Source: Poecilobothrus nobilitatus (lineage: Eukaryota > Arthropoda > Insecta > Diptera > Dolichopodidae). From it: a stretch of DNA of 64,000 bases. Position numbers and translations under genes: made by a program. Where the stretch lies: the NCBI GenBank assembly GCA_947095535.1, contig OX352773.1, forward strand, positions 1,364,001-1,428,000. The letters run 5' to 3'. This document shows, one piece after another, positions 34,262 through 46,299 of this stretch (position 1 is the stretch's first letter; every line of letters begins with the position of its first letter). The notes below the pieces were generated by a model, which was not told the origin of the DNA, did no database searches, and saw only the letters and a list, made by a program, of their open reading frames with translations.

Positions 34262-34397
34262 GGGGGCCTCGGTGGCGTAGTGGGTAAGAGCGTATAAAAT
34301 ACGTTCTAAAAGCACCAAGGGAATATGGGTTCGAATACGACACTCGTCGTAAGAATAATTCCCGCTTACAACATTTACAGCCCACGCCTCAACAGAG
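34262..34397 (+). mobile_element. tRNA-derived SINE, copy 5 (3'-truncated)
   Basis: GGGGCCTCGGTGGCGTAGTG (A box TGGCGTAGTGGG is a perfect match to the Pol III consensus), B box GGTTCGAATAC, then ACTCGTCGTAAGAATAATTC and CTTACAACATTTACAG. It breaks off after CGCCTCAACAG, missing the TGTGGCAG tail. Confidence 0.85.
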
Positions 34398-34753
34398 TTT
34401 ATATTTTGTGTTTCTTTTTTCATTCAGACTGCGCTCAAAGTTTTATCTAAATGTTCGATTTTAATTTACAGATATCGTAGAGCATTTGAATTTAAATGTC
34501 AAAAATTTCATTTTTTTATATGATTTAACACTTTTGACAGCTTAAAGCTCTTTTGTGTTTCAAAATTATTTTGCAGCGTTTAGAGATAAAATATTTTTAA
34601 TCGGTTCAGAACGTACTCTATGTGCTCGATATCTGTTCAGAGCACAAATCTGAACTAAAAAAGAAAAACACCCTTTGAAACATATACTTAATATGAGATG
34701 ATTATTATAATATAGGTTTTGTAATAAAAAAATCGTATCAATAAATATATGTA

Positions 34754-36388
34754 CAGGTTTTGCACCCCAAATTCAACCTTTTGCAAATCAAATTCAACCT
34801 TTTGCAAATTAAATTCAACCTTTTGCAAATCAAATTCAACCTTTTATAAAAACTGATTAAATGGTTTTTTTCAAGATTATAAATAATCTTCACGTTAACA
34901 TTGAATAAATTAAAAGTAAATTAGAAATTAGGATTTTTTATTTGGTTTGAAAGAAATAAAACAATTAGTAATTACAATTTATTATATATTTAATAAAAAA
35001 AATCATATTATTAGTTAATTATCTATAGTGGTTCTCCTGCAGCGGCTAAGGGCAATTGCATATACATATGTGTACAGTAATTATTGCAATCTCCATGGGT
35101 AAGCGTTGCAACAGCTTGTTCAATGACATCTATTAAATTCGGAGCGTTTACACAATCAGCTAATAAATTTCGAGCATAAAATTTAATTTTCGAAAAAATC
35201 TCTTCAATTGGATTTATCATTGGTGAATATGGTGGCAGAAATACAAGAGTATGTCTTGTTTGCGTAACAAGATTACGAATTTCCTGAGTTTTGTGGAGGC
35301 GAACTTTGTCTAAAATTAACCACGCTTCTACAATCATACGTTTTTCTAATTTTTGAAATAAACTACGAAGGAAATCACAAAAAATACTTGAGTTTACAGT
35401 AGAATGTGCAATTATATCATGGAATACTGTTCCCTAAATATTTATCGCTGCAATCAGGGATACATTCCGTCCTCTAACAACTTCCGTCCTCTAAAGGGCT
35501 GGTGTATTAACTTTCGACCGTGCTTTTGTTCTGCGAAGGTGATAATTAAATCCAGATTCATCAATAACTATTATTTTCTCGCGTGCTTCCGGGGCATTTT
35601 TCGCTCCTCAATTATTCTCGCACAATTTCGTCGATCGACTTCTACTGAAGCACATGTGTTAATGTGATCCGCAATTTCTTCAATCCATTTCTAACAGTAC
35701 TGATGCTTAATTGGATATGTTCGGTTTCTAGAATCTTCTCCCCAATTTTTTTTAAGGTTATGCATGAATTTTGTTCTATAAGTAGCTCAGTTTTGCTTAA
35801 TATATCTGGATTTAATTTCACATTTCTTTTACCACCACGTCTTTTTTCTAATACAATACCATCATTTTTATTATATTCATTTATAATCCATTTGGCGGTG
35901 TTTATCTTAATGCCAGCGATTTCGGCTGATTCCATGATATTTTTACCATCTTCAAAACATTTTATTAAAATTTTTTTTATCAGAACTAATACGGCTGTGA
36001 TTTTGATAATGCAACTTGCATTACACGATTACGTTGAAGTTGAGCTAGTGGTCTGTTAGAATTTGAATCTGATGATGCTGATATATTTCCTTCACTCATT
36101 TTGGGCATATGTAATTAAATTTTTTTATATTTATTAGTGAAAACGACGGAAGACAAAATATTTATAATTTCAAATAAAGCTGTCATCATAGAAGAAAACT
36201 ATTTTGCTTACTTAGATTATAAATAATCTAATTATTAATTGTTTAAATTATGGTAAAAATTAATTTTTTGAAAGTTTTTTATTGGTTGATTTGGTCAAAA
36301 GGTTGATATTGATTTGCGAAAGGTTGAATTTGATTTGCAAAAGGTTGAATTTGATTTGCAAAAGTTTGAATTTGGGGTGGAAAACATG
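34754..36388 (-). mobile_element. IS630/Tc1-like transposon with iterated terminal motifs
   Basis: TA target duplication at 34752-34753 and 36389-36390. The ends CAGGTTTTGCACCCC and CATGTTTTCCACCCC (reverse complement) are followed inside by four tandem ~21-bp units (AAATTCAACCTTTTGCAAA...) on each side, in inverted orientation (34769-34850 and about 36295-36377). A frameshifted transposase lies on the minus strand. Total length 1635 bp. Confidence 0.85.
35023..36107 (-). pseudogene. IS630-like DD34E transposase, broken
   Basis: The start is probably the Met at 36107 (MPKMSEGNISASSDSNSNRP) with RPLAQLQRNRVMQ. HTH modules follow in MESAEIAGIKINTAKWIINE and RRGGKRNVKLNPDIL. The catalytic core shows IIVIDESGFNYHLRRTKARS (first Asp), a damaged stretch, WLILDKVRLHKTQEIRNLV (second Asp) and PPYSPMINPIEEIFSKIKF (Glu), with 34 residues between the second Asp and the Glu. 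Stops near 35960-36000 and frame changes near 35640 and 35340-35500 inactivate it. The family occurs in insects and microsporidia. Confidence 0.8.
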
Positions 36389-36742
36389 TATTTGTATTCA
36401 AAACTTAGCGAATGTCATAATACGTAGTGTGTGGGAAAAAAAATCAAAAAAATTTTTTTTTAAAATATGTAATCATATTTAGAAATTATATTTATACTTC
36501 AGATCTAGGTATACATATTGTAGACCTATGTATATTTTTTCTATGATAGAACACACATTTTTTTTAAAAAGAAATCGTTCAAATTGTATTAAGAAATATA
36601 TACAAATGCACGTACATCGATTGACATACAAACAAAAAAAAAAGAAAAACTAAAATACGATCAACTACGAAATTAAACAAACTGTCTTAACTTTTTTCTT
36701 CCACGTGAATATTCTATATACATATTAAATAATTACTTTATG

Positions 36743-37657
36743 ATTACTGATTCTTTCGTTGAAGTCTTACACCTTAACTATTATTATTTATAAATGCGAT
36801 TTATAACATATCAAATGATATAAATTTTCAAATACTATTCGATTTGTTTTAGATTTCATTTCATAAATATGTAAATTTATTAAAAATAATTTTAAAAGAT
36901 TAAAACATTTTAAAAATCTAGTGCCTAAAATATTTAAATTTAAAATTAAAAAAAAATGTGAATTGAAATAAATATCTTAAGCTTTTAAGAGTAAAGTCAA
37001 CCTTTGAATTATAATATTATATTGATTTTTTTTTTGTATTTATGCTATTTGAAATAGAATTATTTTTATTGGAAAATTTGAAATAAAATATTTTTAGTTA
37101 ATAATTCTAGGAGGAAATATACATATGTAGATGGAAGTTATTTGCATTCACTTTAAAGTAGAAGAAAAATCATATCATTTAAGTCTACAATATATTGAAA
37201 TTTGATTAACATACAATTAAATTATTGTGCTTTAACTATGTAATTATGATTTAATGATTTAGTTAAAACTTTTCATCAAAATGTTAAAAAAAATTATTTA
37301 TTTAATTGAAAACATATAACAAAAAATACTGTATTAAAATAAGCATTTTCTGTTTACATTTTTCTTACAGTTTAAAGAAATAAATCTAAATATTTATCTA
37401 AAAATTTTATAAAATCATAGAAATCTGGGATAATTGAGTGAGAGACTATAATGTCACCACTTTCTAATTGGATTGTATTTTTCATTCCAAACGGTATCGC
37501 AAATCGCAAATAGACAGGTTTCACGAAAAATTATTTTCTGCACACATACATTTACAAGTAATGTTAACGGACAGAATATTATAAAAATAGAAATTGTAAT
37601 TTTTTTTTTAACACCACCAATTTTGTTGGGACTATGAACTGAAATCAAAATCTTCTA
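36743..37657. other. No supported gene
   Basis: AT-rich spacer. A short open frame on the minus strand (37454-37648) overlaps the edge of the Tc1 element and has no family resemblance. Confidence 0.5.
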
Positions 37658-39236
37658 CAATTATTATCAAATTGAACTCAAATTTTATTTATAAATTCTT
37701 TGCTATTTTTTTAACAATTCTAAAAAATTACGACAACAAAAAGTTTAAAAACAAAATAATAATAATACACAAAACAAAAAGCTCATAATTATTTGCACAT
37801 TTGTTAAGTGTTTCAATATTATTTACAAATCGTAATAAAAAATTAAAAAATGTAATTCTGGAAACTAAGGAGGCATTTCTGATGGAAGTGGAATTAATTA
37901 ATATTTTGCATTGCCCATCTTTGCAGAAATTACCTCATGAAGACGTTTCTGCATGGAGTCTACTAAATTTCCTAACATTTGGGGGTCGATTTCATTCCCA
38001 ACCTTCAAAACATGTGCCTCTTCTTTTAATTTTGAAATTTTTTGACGAATTGTAGACTTCATCTTATGCCAAACAATTTCGATTATGTTAGGATCATGGC
38101 TCTGTGGTGACTATTTTAACATACTTTGTTCAACACCCGATAAAAATTGCGTTATACATTTTGCTTTATGAATGGGAGTGTTGCAAAATAAAATTAATCC
38201 TGGTCAATCAGTTCGGTATCTGCAAGAAGTGAGACATCATTCATAATATGTAAATACTCGACTGCTTTTATTTTTTCTGTGCATGCGACAAGTGGAGCAA
38301 AACGATTATAAGAAGCACATCCCCACAAAATCATTTTTCCTCTTTTTGAATGACGTATTGGAATATTTTTAGCTCCTTTTTTCATTTTCACTTGGTTATG
38401 AATGATAAAAATGCTTACTATAGGTCCTATGTAATGAAACAGCTGTTTCGTTACTTCACAATATACGCCTTCAAAATTCTTAGTTTATCTTTATACTCCA
38501 AAGCAAATTTTAGCCGAAGTATTTGGTTTTTAGGAAAAATGTGAGGCTGTTGTCGAGACACATGCGTTTTAATTTTCTTTTCTTTGAGCCTTCTCCAGAT
38601 TGATGTTTTGCTTATTTCTTTCTTTTTGTTATGGTTAACATTTTTTTGAATGTTTCTCAAACTTTTTCTTTCGGTCGGATTTCTCTTGGCATATCCAAAA
38701 TATAATTATCTTCTTTCTCATTTGTTACCCTTTGCCTGCCTCTTCCAAATAGGTACATTTAGAAGACTTTTTTTTATTATTTTTGTACATTTGTGACATT
38801 TATATTTTTTTGAAAGCTCAGAAGCCGAAATACCACTTTTACAATCAGGAACGATCGCTAAACGTGTTTCCAAGTTAATTCTTTACTTCGTGGTATTTTT
38901 ATTCTTTTTAATTACTTTACTATGATAAAAAAAACTTAAATGTCTATAAAATCTCTATTTTAATAAAAACGGTAGATGATGTAGGTCCATGCCACCTTAG
39001 TTTCCAGAATTACATTTTTTCACTTTTTTATTACGATGTGTAAATAATATTGAAACACTTGACAAGTGTGTAAATAATTATGAATTTTTTGTTTTGTCTG
39101 ATTATGTATTTTGTTTTTAAACTTTTTGTTGTCGTTATTTTTTAGAATTGTTAAAAAATAGTAAAGAAATTCGAAATAAAATTTGAGTTTAATTTGATAA
39201 TAATTGATGGTGTGTAAATAATATTGAAAATGACTG
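37658..39236 (-). mobile_element. Tc1-like transposon with long IR/DR ends
   Basis: The arms 37658-37875 and about 38992-39215 are inverted copies of some 215 bp (CAATTATTATCAAATTGAAC at the left; TTTCAATATTATTTACA and AATGTAATTCTGGAAACTAAGG further in). The right end finishes ...TGACTG|TA, the Tc1 terminus. The right arm holds two direct repeats of CAATATTATTTACACA (near 39050 and 39215), the IR/DR arrangement of two transposase sites per end. The left arm keeps the inner site but lost the outer ~30 bp. Confidence 0.8.
37890..38930 (-). pseudogene. Tc1-like transposase, broken
   Basis: Reading downward: degenerate first HTH; GRGRQRVTNEKEDNYILDMP (GRPR-like hinge); KKEISKTSIWRRLKEKKIKT (second HTH); QPHIFPKNQILRLKFALEYK; KRGKMILWGCASYNRFAPLV; then a damaged second-Asp region (HSHSKAKCITQFL); QSHDPNIIEIVWHKMKSTIR (third acidic site as in SPDLNPIENLW); and a C-terminus over 38030-37890. 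Several frameshifts. The first Asp motif is not recognisable. Confidence 0.75.
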
Positions 39237-40791
39237 TATGTAACAATTTTTATCAGAATAATTATTCATTATTCATCAAAAATTGAAAATGTTATTCAGA
39301 CATACTCAAAATAATAAATAAAAAGGATTTTAACAATAAGTAATGAAAATAAATATCTACATTGATTATTGAAAAATTGTATGTGTATACATTAGAATAT
39401 AACAGATTTGAATAATAAAAAAGTAAAATTTATAACTATAATCCAAAATTATAATTTTATGAATTATAAAAAACAATGTTTGTATTATTAGTCCTAAATA
39501 TTATTTTAATGGAAAATCTTACTTTTTTTTCATTAATGTAATGATTAATGACCTTTCCTACATACGAAAAGTCTTTTGAAATATATTTTATTTTTTATGC
39601 AATGTAAATCGAAAATAAAATTTATAGTTATTTTAAAATTTAAGAAATAAATTAAATAAATATACAAACTTTACTAGTGAAATATGTAAATTGTTAATTT
39701 ATAATAAGTTAAAAGAAACAAAATTAAAAATACAAATGTAAAAAAAAATACTTTTCTTTTTTATGTTGCCTTATATATAACTTATATAAGTATATATATT
39801 CGAGATGTCTTTAGATCCGAAAATACTTTTTTTCAAAAAATGGGTGTTATATAATAAAAATAATTCGGCATCAACTTCGTGTTTTAAAGTATTAGATAAT
39901 TATCTATTGTATTTGCACATACATATGTATGTACATATATACATTTTTTGGGGAGTATCTATTTTTAAACATAATATGGATTATTTGATGTTATGCAATC
40001 CATACTTCAAAAACTGATTTATGTTGGCATGTATGGTATGCAAAAATAACTTCGACAATAGCCTCATCTTTTTTCTCAATAGTCTCACATCGATGTAAGG
40101 CAACTGACTATGTTTTGAAATTGTTTCTGTATTTAATGCAAATTAATGCGATTTCGAATCATTGGGTTTAGTTGTGGCTGCTCTTCCTCCAAACATGATG
40201 GATCGCCCTTCAGGCGATGAAACAATTGTTGCTTTTTATATTTAAATAAAAAGAACCATATTTATAAATTGTTAAAAATATTAAGAAAAAAAAATTAAAT
40301 TCAAACGTTATATCTGGTTAAAAAAAATAAAAAAAATAAGTGGACATTGCATGAAACATATTTCACCATAGTTTTATTGTTTTGCGATACAATACAATCA
40401 AATACAATATGGCCAAATAATTTTTTTAATTTTTCACTAAAGTTTTTTTTGCGTTATAATTTTTTGAATTGCCAATTTTGTTTTCTAGTTATGACTAGAC
40501 TACTAGATTCTAGAAACAATGTAGTTTTACTCAAAGAGGCTAACCAAACGGCAATTCTTTTAAGTACGAAAACACATAGGTACATACATATATTTTATAT
40601 AACCAATTACAATAAAAAACAGAAGCTAGAACATTAGCAATTTAATTTGGTATTTAGCAATACAATTTTAGTAGGTGTGTTTTCATTGTTTCGTTTCTTC
40701 TCACAGGGTGTTAAATTAAGTCTATGACCAAACAATAAAGTCGTTTCAAAATGACTGAATTAAATTTTTTTTTGAAGATTTCAATTCAAAT
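39237..40791. other. No supported gene
   Basis: AT-rich. Around 40165-40235 a less AT-rich patch on the minus strand reads QQLFHRLKGDPSCLEEEQPQ, continuing LNPMIRNRIN; it is short and matches nothing I recognise. Confidence 0.4.
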
Positions 40792-43640
40792 AAGGCGCCA
40801 GTTATAGCTATCATTGAAATGCTTCCGGAAAAAACGTTTCATTGAAAACTTATACTTTTCTCCGTTTAGGCGATTATAGCAATCAGAGAAAACTGTCAGT
40901 TAAATTATTTGTCAAATGGCAAATGACAATAATGAAGGCAAAATAAAAATAAATGTAATTTAAATTTAAATTTTTGTTAGCGTTATTTCGATGTTTGCAA
41001 AATTATATTAATTTATATTTTATTATTTTAATTTATTTAATTATTATTGGTAGAAAATGGAACTAATAAAGAATAAAAAAAAGATTTTTTTTATTTAATA
41101 ACCGTACGGTTCGATTTTTAACGTATGGTTTAACTCGCGGTTCTTCTAGTTTTTTATGTTTTTTATTTCTTTTTTGTGTTTTAAAAATTCAAAATACGCG
41201 AAGTAGAATTTATTTTGTTTAAAATATTTAAAAAAGTTATTTTTGAGTATGCTTTTCGTGTTATTTGCTATTTTTAACATTAATGTATAAGAAGACAGGT
41301 ATTGTTTTCATACCAAAAACTTGTACCCGAGAGACGTGTAAAAAGTATTTTAGCTTGATGACTTTCTGTACATATAATTGTGTGTGTATACTGTAGTTAC
41401 GTGTTCAGCCGAAACCACCGAGCGGAAGTTTTTGAAATTTCATATATAAGGTTTTGACGTAATTATCTCGGATTTGTAAGCTTTTGGTGGTTGTTGGTGG
41501 TTTACTAGTGTAAATTTTTTACGAATATTTCCTAACAGGAAAATATTATGAAGAAAATTATTAAGAAAAAGTTGTTAGACAAGTAAAGGGCAACAACTTT
41601 GCCATAAAACATTTTTTGATCCGACCAACTTTAACTTTTATTTAATTAAATAACATATTTCATACATATTATATTACAATGCGGCCATATGCATTATATG
41701 AACAAATTTTTTTATTTTTTTATTTTTTTTATACACCTTCAAAAATTTATATATCTATGCATATATCCTATTGTTGATTACGCAAAATTCAAACTGCAAA
41801 ATTTCTGTTTGATTCAATATTAATTCATATATGTATATACATGTATATTCAATATTAATGTACATTTTATGTTCAGTTAAAAAACTTCTCAATTTTTAAA
41901 TAAAACCGAAACTGAAACTAATTTTATTAGTTACTCCACATAAATAAATTTTATCACAAAATTCACAGGTATAAAAATAAATAAAACAAAATTGTCATAA
42001 CATATTCATATGTAAGTAGATAAAAAAAAATATTGGGCTTGTAAACCAAAAACAAAGACCTACAAATTTTTTAAAACTAACAGAAATAAAATTCTTCATT
42101 AATCCAATAATCTACTTCTTAAAACCAGTCAACTAATTTTAAGTTTAACTACGCATATATGTATGTATATGTATGTATGTACATATTTGAACAACAAGTT
42201 TCATATAAATAATTACTTCATATAAAATTATATGGTCGAAATCTTATGTTTCCAGCTAAAAATTAAAATATACAACTATAATCAAAATTATAAAATAGTT
42301 CACTTTTACTTGTAAATATTTGACACGTTGACATTTTATACAACTGATTTGAAATAAATTTTTAAAGTACTATTTATCTTAGACATTTCAAAACTAATTT
42401 CAAGAGTACTGAGATTCATGAATAAGCATGAAAATATTTTCTATATTGCCTATCTCGGGGTAATATATCTATGATATTATCCAATAAATATGTAATATAT
42501 CTATATCCCGTTTCATACGTTTCACACTTGGGCATCTCGCTGCTACAGGGCTTTGAATTTAGAGGAAATAAGTATGAAACGAAGAGATTCCTGACATCGA
42601 AATTGTATTTACAACCTCGCGAATACAAAGTGTTAAGATCGGAATTGTATGGCAAAACAATTTGACAATGTATCATGATCGGAATTGTCAATGTATTTGA
42701 TACACATTTTTGCAGCCCTAGTTGTCAATTTGTGTATCCAAAATGTATAAATAAATAATGTTTGTTATTTTATTAGTTCTTTGTGATGGTTTGAATGTTT
42801 GTAAAGAAATGGAGGAATTTAATACTGTGGTTGGGGGTTTTTTTAGACGCCAGTTATAGCTATCATTGAAATGCTTCCGGAAAATGTTTATTTTAAATTT
42901 TTTTGCAGCAAAGACATATAAAATTTAACAAAAGTGTTGATTTAATGGTTAAATAATTTTTAAAGAATAAATTCTGCTACGAATTTTTAAATTTTAAGTT
43001 AAATATTTAAAAAAAAAATCGATTTTATCATTTTCCGGATTGGTAATTATTTTCCTGAACAACTGATCAGTAATTTTGCTAATGAAACAAAATTGTTCCA
43101 ATGACATATGTTTCATTTCTTCCCATTTCAGTTTGTCATTGAAAAAATTTCCGATGCAATTCTTGATATATTTTATTATGATTTTGTATTTTAATGAGTT
43201 TAAACTTAAATTTTGTTTTTTTATTATTTTATTTAAGTTTAGTTTTAAAATTTTTTGTTTGAAAATGGAAATTTCAAAAAAGGTAAAAACAAAAAATTAA
43301 TTCTAGAAAATTTATATTTTTTATTCTTCTCAATTCAGCCAATGTCATTATTAAATAAAAAAATCTTTTTTTATTCTTTATTAGTACCATTTTCTACCAA
43401 TAATAATTAAATAAATTAAAATAATAAAACTTTATTTTGCAAACATCGAAAAAACGCTAACAACAATTTAAATTTAAATTACATTTATTTTTATTTTGCC
43501 TTCATTATTGTCATTTGCCATTTGACAGATAATTTAACTGACAGTTTTCTCAGATTGCTATAATCGCCTAAACGAAAAAAAGTATAAGTATGAAACGTTT
43601 TTTCCGGAAGCATTTCAATGATAGCTATAACTGGCGCCTT
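40792..43640. mobile_element. Foldback-type element with ~300-bp inverted arms, no transposase
   Basis: Left arm 40792-41100 and right arm 43347-43640 are inverted copies starting AAGGCGCCAGTTATAGCTAT, then CATTGAAATGCTTCCGGAAA. They include TTTGTCAAATGGCAAATGAC and the shared interior AATAATTATTGGTAGAAAATGG. A third copy of the terminus (GACGCCAGTTATAGCTATCA, 42846-42885) lies inside in left-arm orientation, so a 797-bp unit (42845-43640) could also be an element by itself. 41100-42840 has no convincing coding sequence. Confidence 0.65.
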
Positions 43641-44376
43641 AAGTAAAAAATTGAAAACATCAAAAAACAAAATACTATCTGACAATTGTTTGATACAAAT
43701 TGTTAACAGCGGTCGTAATTGAAAATAAAATATATTGTATTATTAATACAATGGGTTTGACTTTATAAAATTTGACATCTGCTGTGTATCGGGTCTTAGG
43801 TTTTTTAATACGTTTCCGATGTCACTCTTGAAAGGGACGTTTCATACTTGAGCAACACAACACATTTTGTTGATACATCAGCTGGAGTGTGTTTCGTTTT
43901 TTATTTATTTATTTATTCATTTCTCAAAAAGAGCTCTGTGAAGCTCATACAGAGTGTATACTATTTTTTTTTTTTTATCAAATTCACTTAAATTCAAATC
44001 AGTGCAATAATAATATTAAAATAGGCTTAAATCTAGATATTATATTTTAATCTTGTAATTAACAAAAAACAAAAGCAAAAAAAAACAAAATAGAAAATAA
44101 AATAAAAAAAGAAAGAACGAGATATTATTTTAAGTTATATACATAATAAAATTATTTAGTACTAAGTTATTAGTTATAGTTCAAAGTTATTTAGTTCAAA
44201 GTTAAAAAAAAAAAAATAAAAAAAAATAGGAAAACAGAACAAACTAATTTGTTAATATTTTGAAATATATAACTGTTTACATTGTTTTTTAAATTGATTT
44301 CTGGATAAATTTTGTATATTTAATGGTATGTTGTTAAATAGCCTGATACCTGAATTTAAGATAGGTTCAATCCCAT

Positions 44377-45804
44377 TCAAATTTGTACCCGTCTCAGTTG
44401 ATTGTTTCCTCTTGTATTATATATGTGTACTTCATTGTTTGGAACTATTTTGGTATTTGTTTTGATATTCTGGTTTATGACATTGTGAATGTGCATAATT
44501 TGGCTTAGTTCTTTAAAATCTTTTACTTTTAATATATTGTAGCTTTTATGGATATAGTTGAAGGATGTTCTAGTTTCGAGTTCAAAAAGATTTTTAATTG
44601 CTTTATTTTGTATTATTTGTAGACTATTGATATTTTTAATGAACGTGTTACCCCATATACCTATTCCATACGTCAACGTGCTATGAAACATACTATAGTA
44701 TATTGACATTTTAATTTCTGCGGTAGTCTTTTTCCTAGTTTTCTGAAGAACCCAGCTATTCTTCTTGTTTTACGAATAAGTTCATTTACGTGGTGATTCC
44801 AGTTTAGCTCAGAATCTACCAAAATTCCCAAATACTTATATTTTTGGACCTTTTCGATTTGAGTTTTATTGTAATAAATAGGTATGTTTACATCTTTACA
44901 TCTAACTAACATGTATTTGGTCTTATTTACATTATCTGTTAGTTTGTGCATCGACATCCAGTTATGTATTATTTGCATGTCCTTGTTTATTTTCCACTCC
45001 AGTTCATAATGGATCATCAAGATCATCTGCATATATGAAGGCTTTACCTACCAGATTCAAACTCGAGAAACAGCTTATATAACAAGAAAACAAAGCTGGC
45101 CCCAAAGAGCTTCCCTGAATTACTCCATAATCAACATGGCCTATTTCACTTTTAACATCATCACACGTTGCATATTGTTGTCTTTCACTAAGGTAGCTTT
45201 CGAACCACTTATATTCTTTATTCCTTACGCCGTATTCGAATAGTATTCTTAGCATGATTTTCCTATCAATTGAGTCAAACGCCTTACTTAGGTCAAAAAA
45301 TACTAGTGCTACTTTTCATGCTTTGCTAACTGTGTTCTGGACATAAGATATGACATCAAACAATGCGGTGCAAGTGTTCGAATTTTTCGTAAATCCATAT
45401 TGTATTTTGCTTATTAACATATTGTCTTGAAGATATTGAGTAAGTTGATTATTAACATAAGTTTCAATTACTTTGCTAAATACTGAGAAGATCTGTCTGA
45501 AGTTGTTTGGGTTGTTTTTTTTGCTAACTTTTTTATAAATAGGGACGATTTTATTAATTTTTAGTAAACTCGGAAAATTATTTGGATAAATTGACGTATT
45601 AATCAGTTTGGTTATTGGTTTTATTAACTCATTTTTACAGTTTTTTAATATCGATCTTTTTATACCATCTATACCCGAACTAGTATTGCTCGTAGATATG
45701 CTATCTATGAGGCGAGAAGTTTTTTCCTCGCTTATTTCTTTTAACTTAAATCTGCATTCAGTTCGAGATTTAGGAACGTAGATAGTGTTGTAATTTTTTG
45801 CCAT
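44377..45804 (-). pseudogene. LINE reverse transcriptase (YADD intact, frameshifted)
   Basis: SGIDGIKRSILKNCKNELIK (motif 1), then INKIVPIYKKVSKKNNPNNF and LQDNMLISKIQYGFTKNSNT. After a frameshift near 45310 come VDYGVIQGSSLGPALFSCYI and KAFIYADDLDD (YADD codons at 45022-45033). After another come NDNVNKTKYMLVRCKD-like text and VQKYKYLGILVDSELNWNHH, then SMFHSTLTYGIGIWGNTF and VHIYNTRGNNQLR at the end. The active site survives, but three frame changes prevent a full protein. Confidence 0.8.
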
Positions 45805-45973
45805 ATTACAGCAAAATTATTGAATTCGTTTATTTTATTTATTTTTTCTTCAGATGTGTCATTTGGTTGAAGAATTCATTATATTTAATATTGCTTAACC
45901 CATCTGTAGCTATTTCCTTTACAAAATTCCAAATTTTTTGTTGATTGTGACAATTATTAAATTTATTTATATC

Positions 45974-46245
45974 GGCCCTGATTGCGATAGTCATAACTTT
46001 AAAGCCCGCCCGTCGGCAATTTTTTTAATTTTTTGCTTTTTTTCAATTACAGTATTGGGAACTACATGTTTTAAATCTTAATGTTTTACTTATAGCTTTT
46101 CTTTGTATAGTCAAAACCTCAAAATAAGAAAGTATTGCCGGTTTAAAAAAAAATATAAATCATTTTAATTTTAAATTCCATTTCATTTTGCCTGACTATC
46201 GAAATCGCAAAAAACTATTAAAATGAAATGAAATTTTTCAGGGCC
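45974..46245. mobile_element. 272-bp MITE inside the LINE (Harbinger-like, ATC duplication)
   Basis: The ends GGCCCTGA and TCAGGGCC are perfect inverted repeats, flanked by ATC on both sides (45971-45973, 46246-46248). Removing the element and one ATC restores a continuous LINE linker frame (RKNYD-INKFNN), which proves the insertion. A 3-bp duplication with G/C-rich ends suits PIF/Harbinger; the usual TWA target differs, so the superfamily is a guess. Confidence 0.7.
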
Positions 46246-46299
46246 ATCATAATTTTTGCGTTTAAATCTTTTTGTTGACGTGAGTTTGTTTAGCCAATA

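Larger units (their letters stand above)
34078..36742. mobile_element. P-like element ends (CATAAAG family) enclosing later insertions
   Basis: CATAAAGAAATCATATACAT (34078) and its partner at 36742 (reverse complement CATAAAGTAATTATTTAATA, then ATATAGAATATTCACGTGGA) are inverted. Both share ATAGARTATTCA, an A/T-rich KAAAAA stretch, and TGTATGTCAAT(T/C)GATGTA further in. The same ends bracket a P-type transposase remnant at 58600-61045, which is the reason for the P-like call. Between the ends lie SINE copy 5 and a complete IS630-like element. No target duplication was found around this pair. Confidence 0.5.

Noticed and set aside
42416..42691. Overlapping open frames on both strands within the foldback element
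   Set aside because: No recognisable domain. Both-strand openness with average composition gives no support for either.
43076..43300. 74-codon open frame within the foldback element
   Set aside because: Phe/Lys/Ile-rich text typical of AT-rich DNA; no transposase motif.
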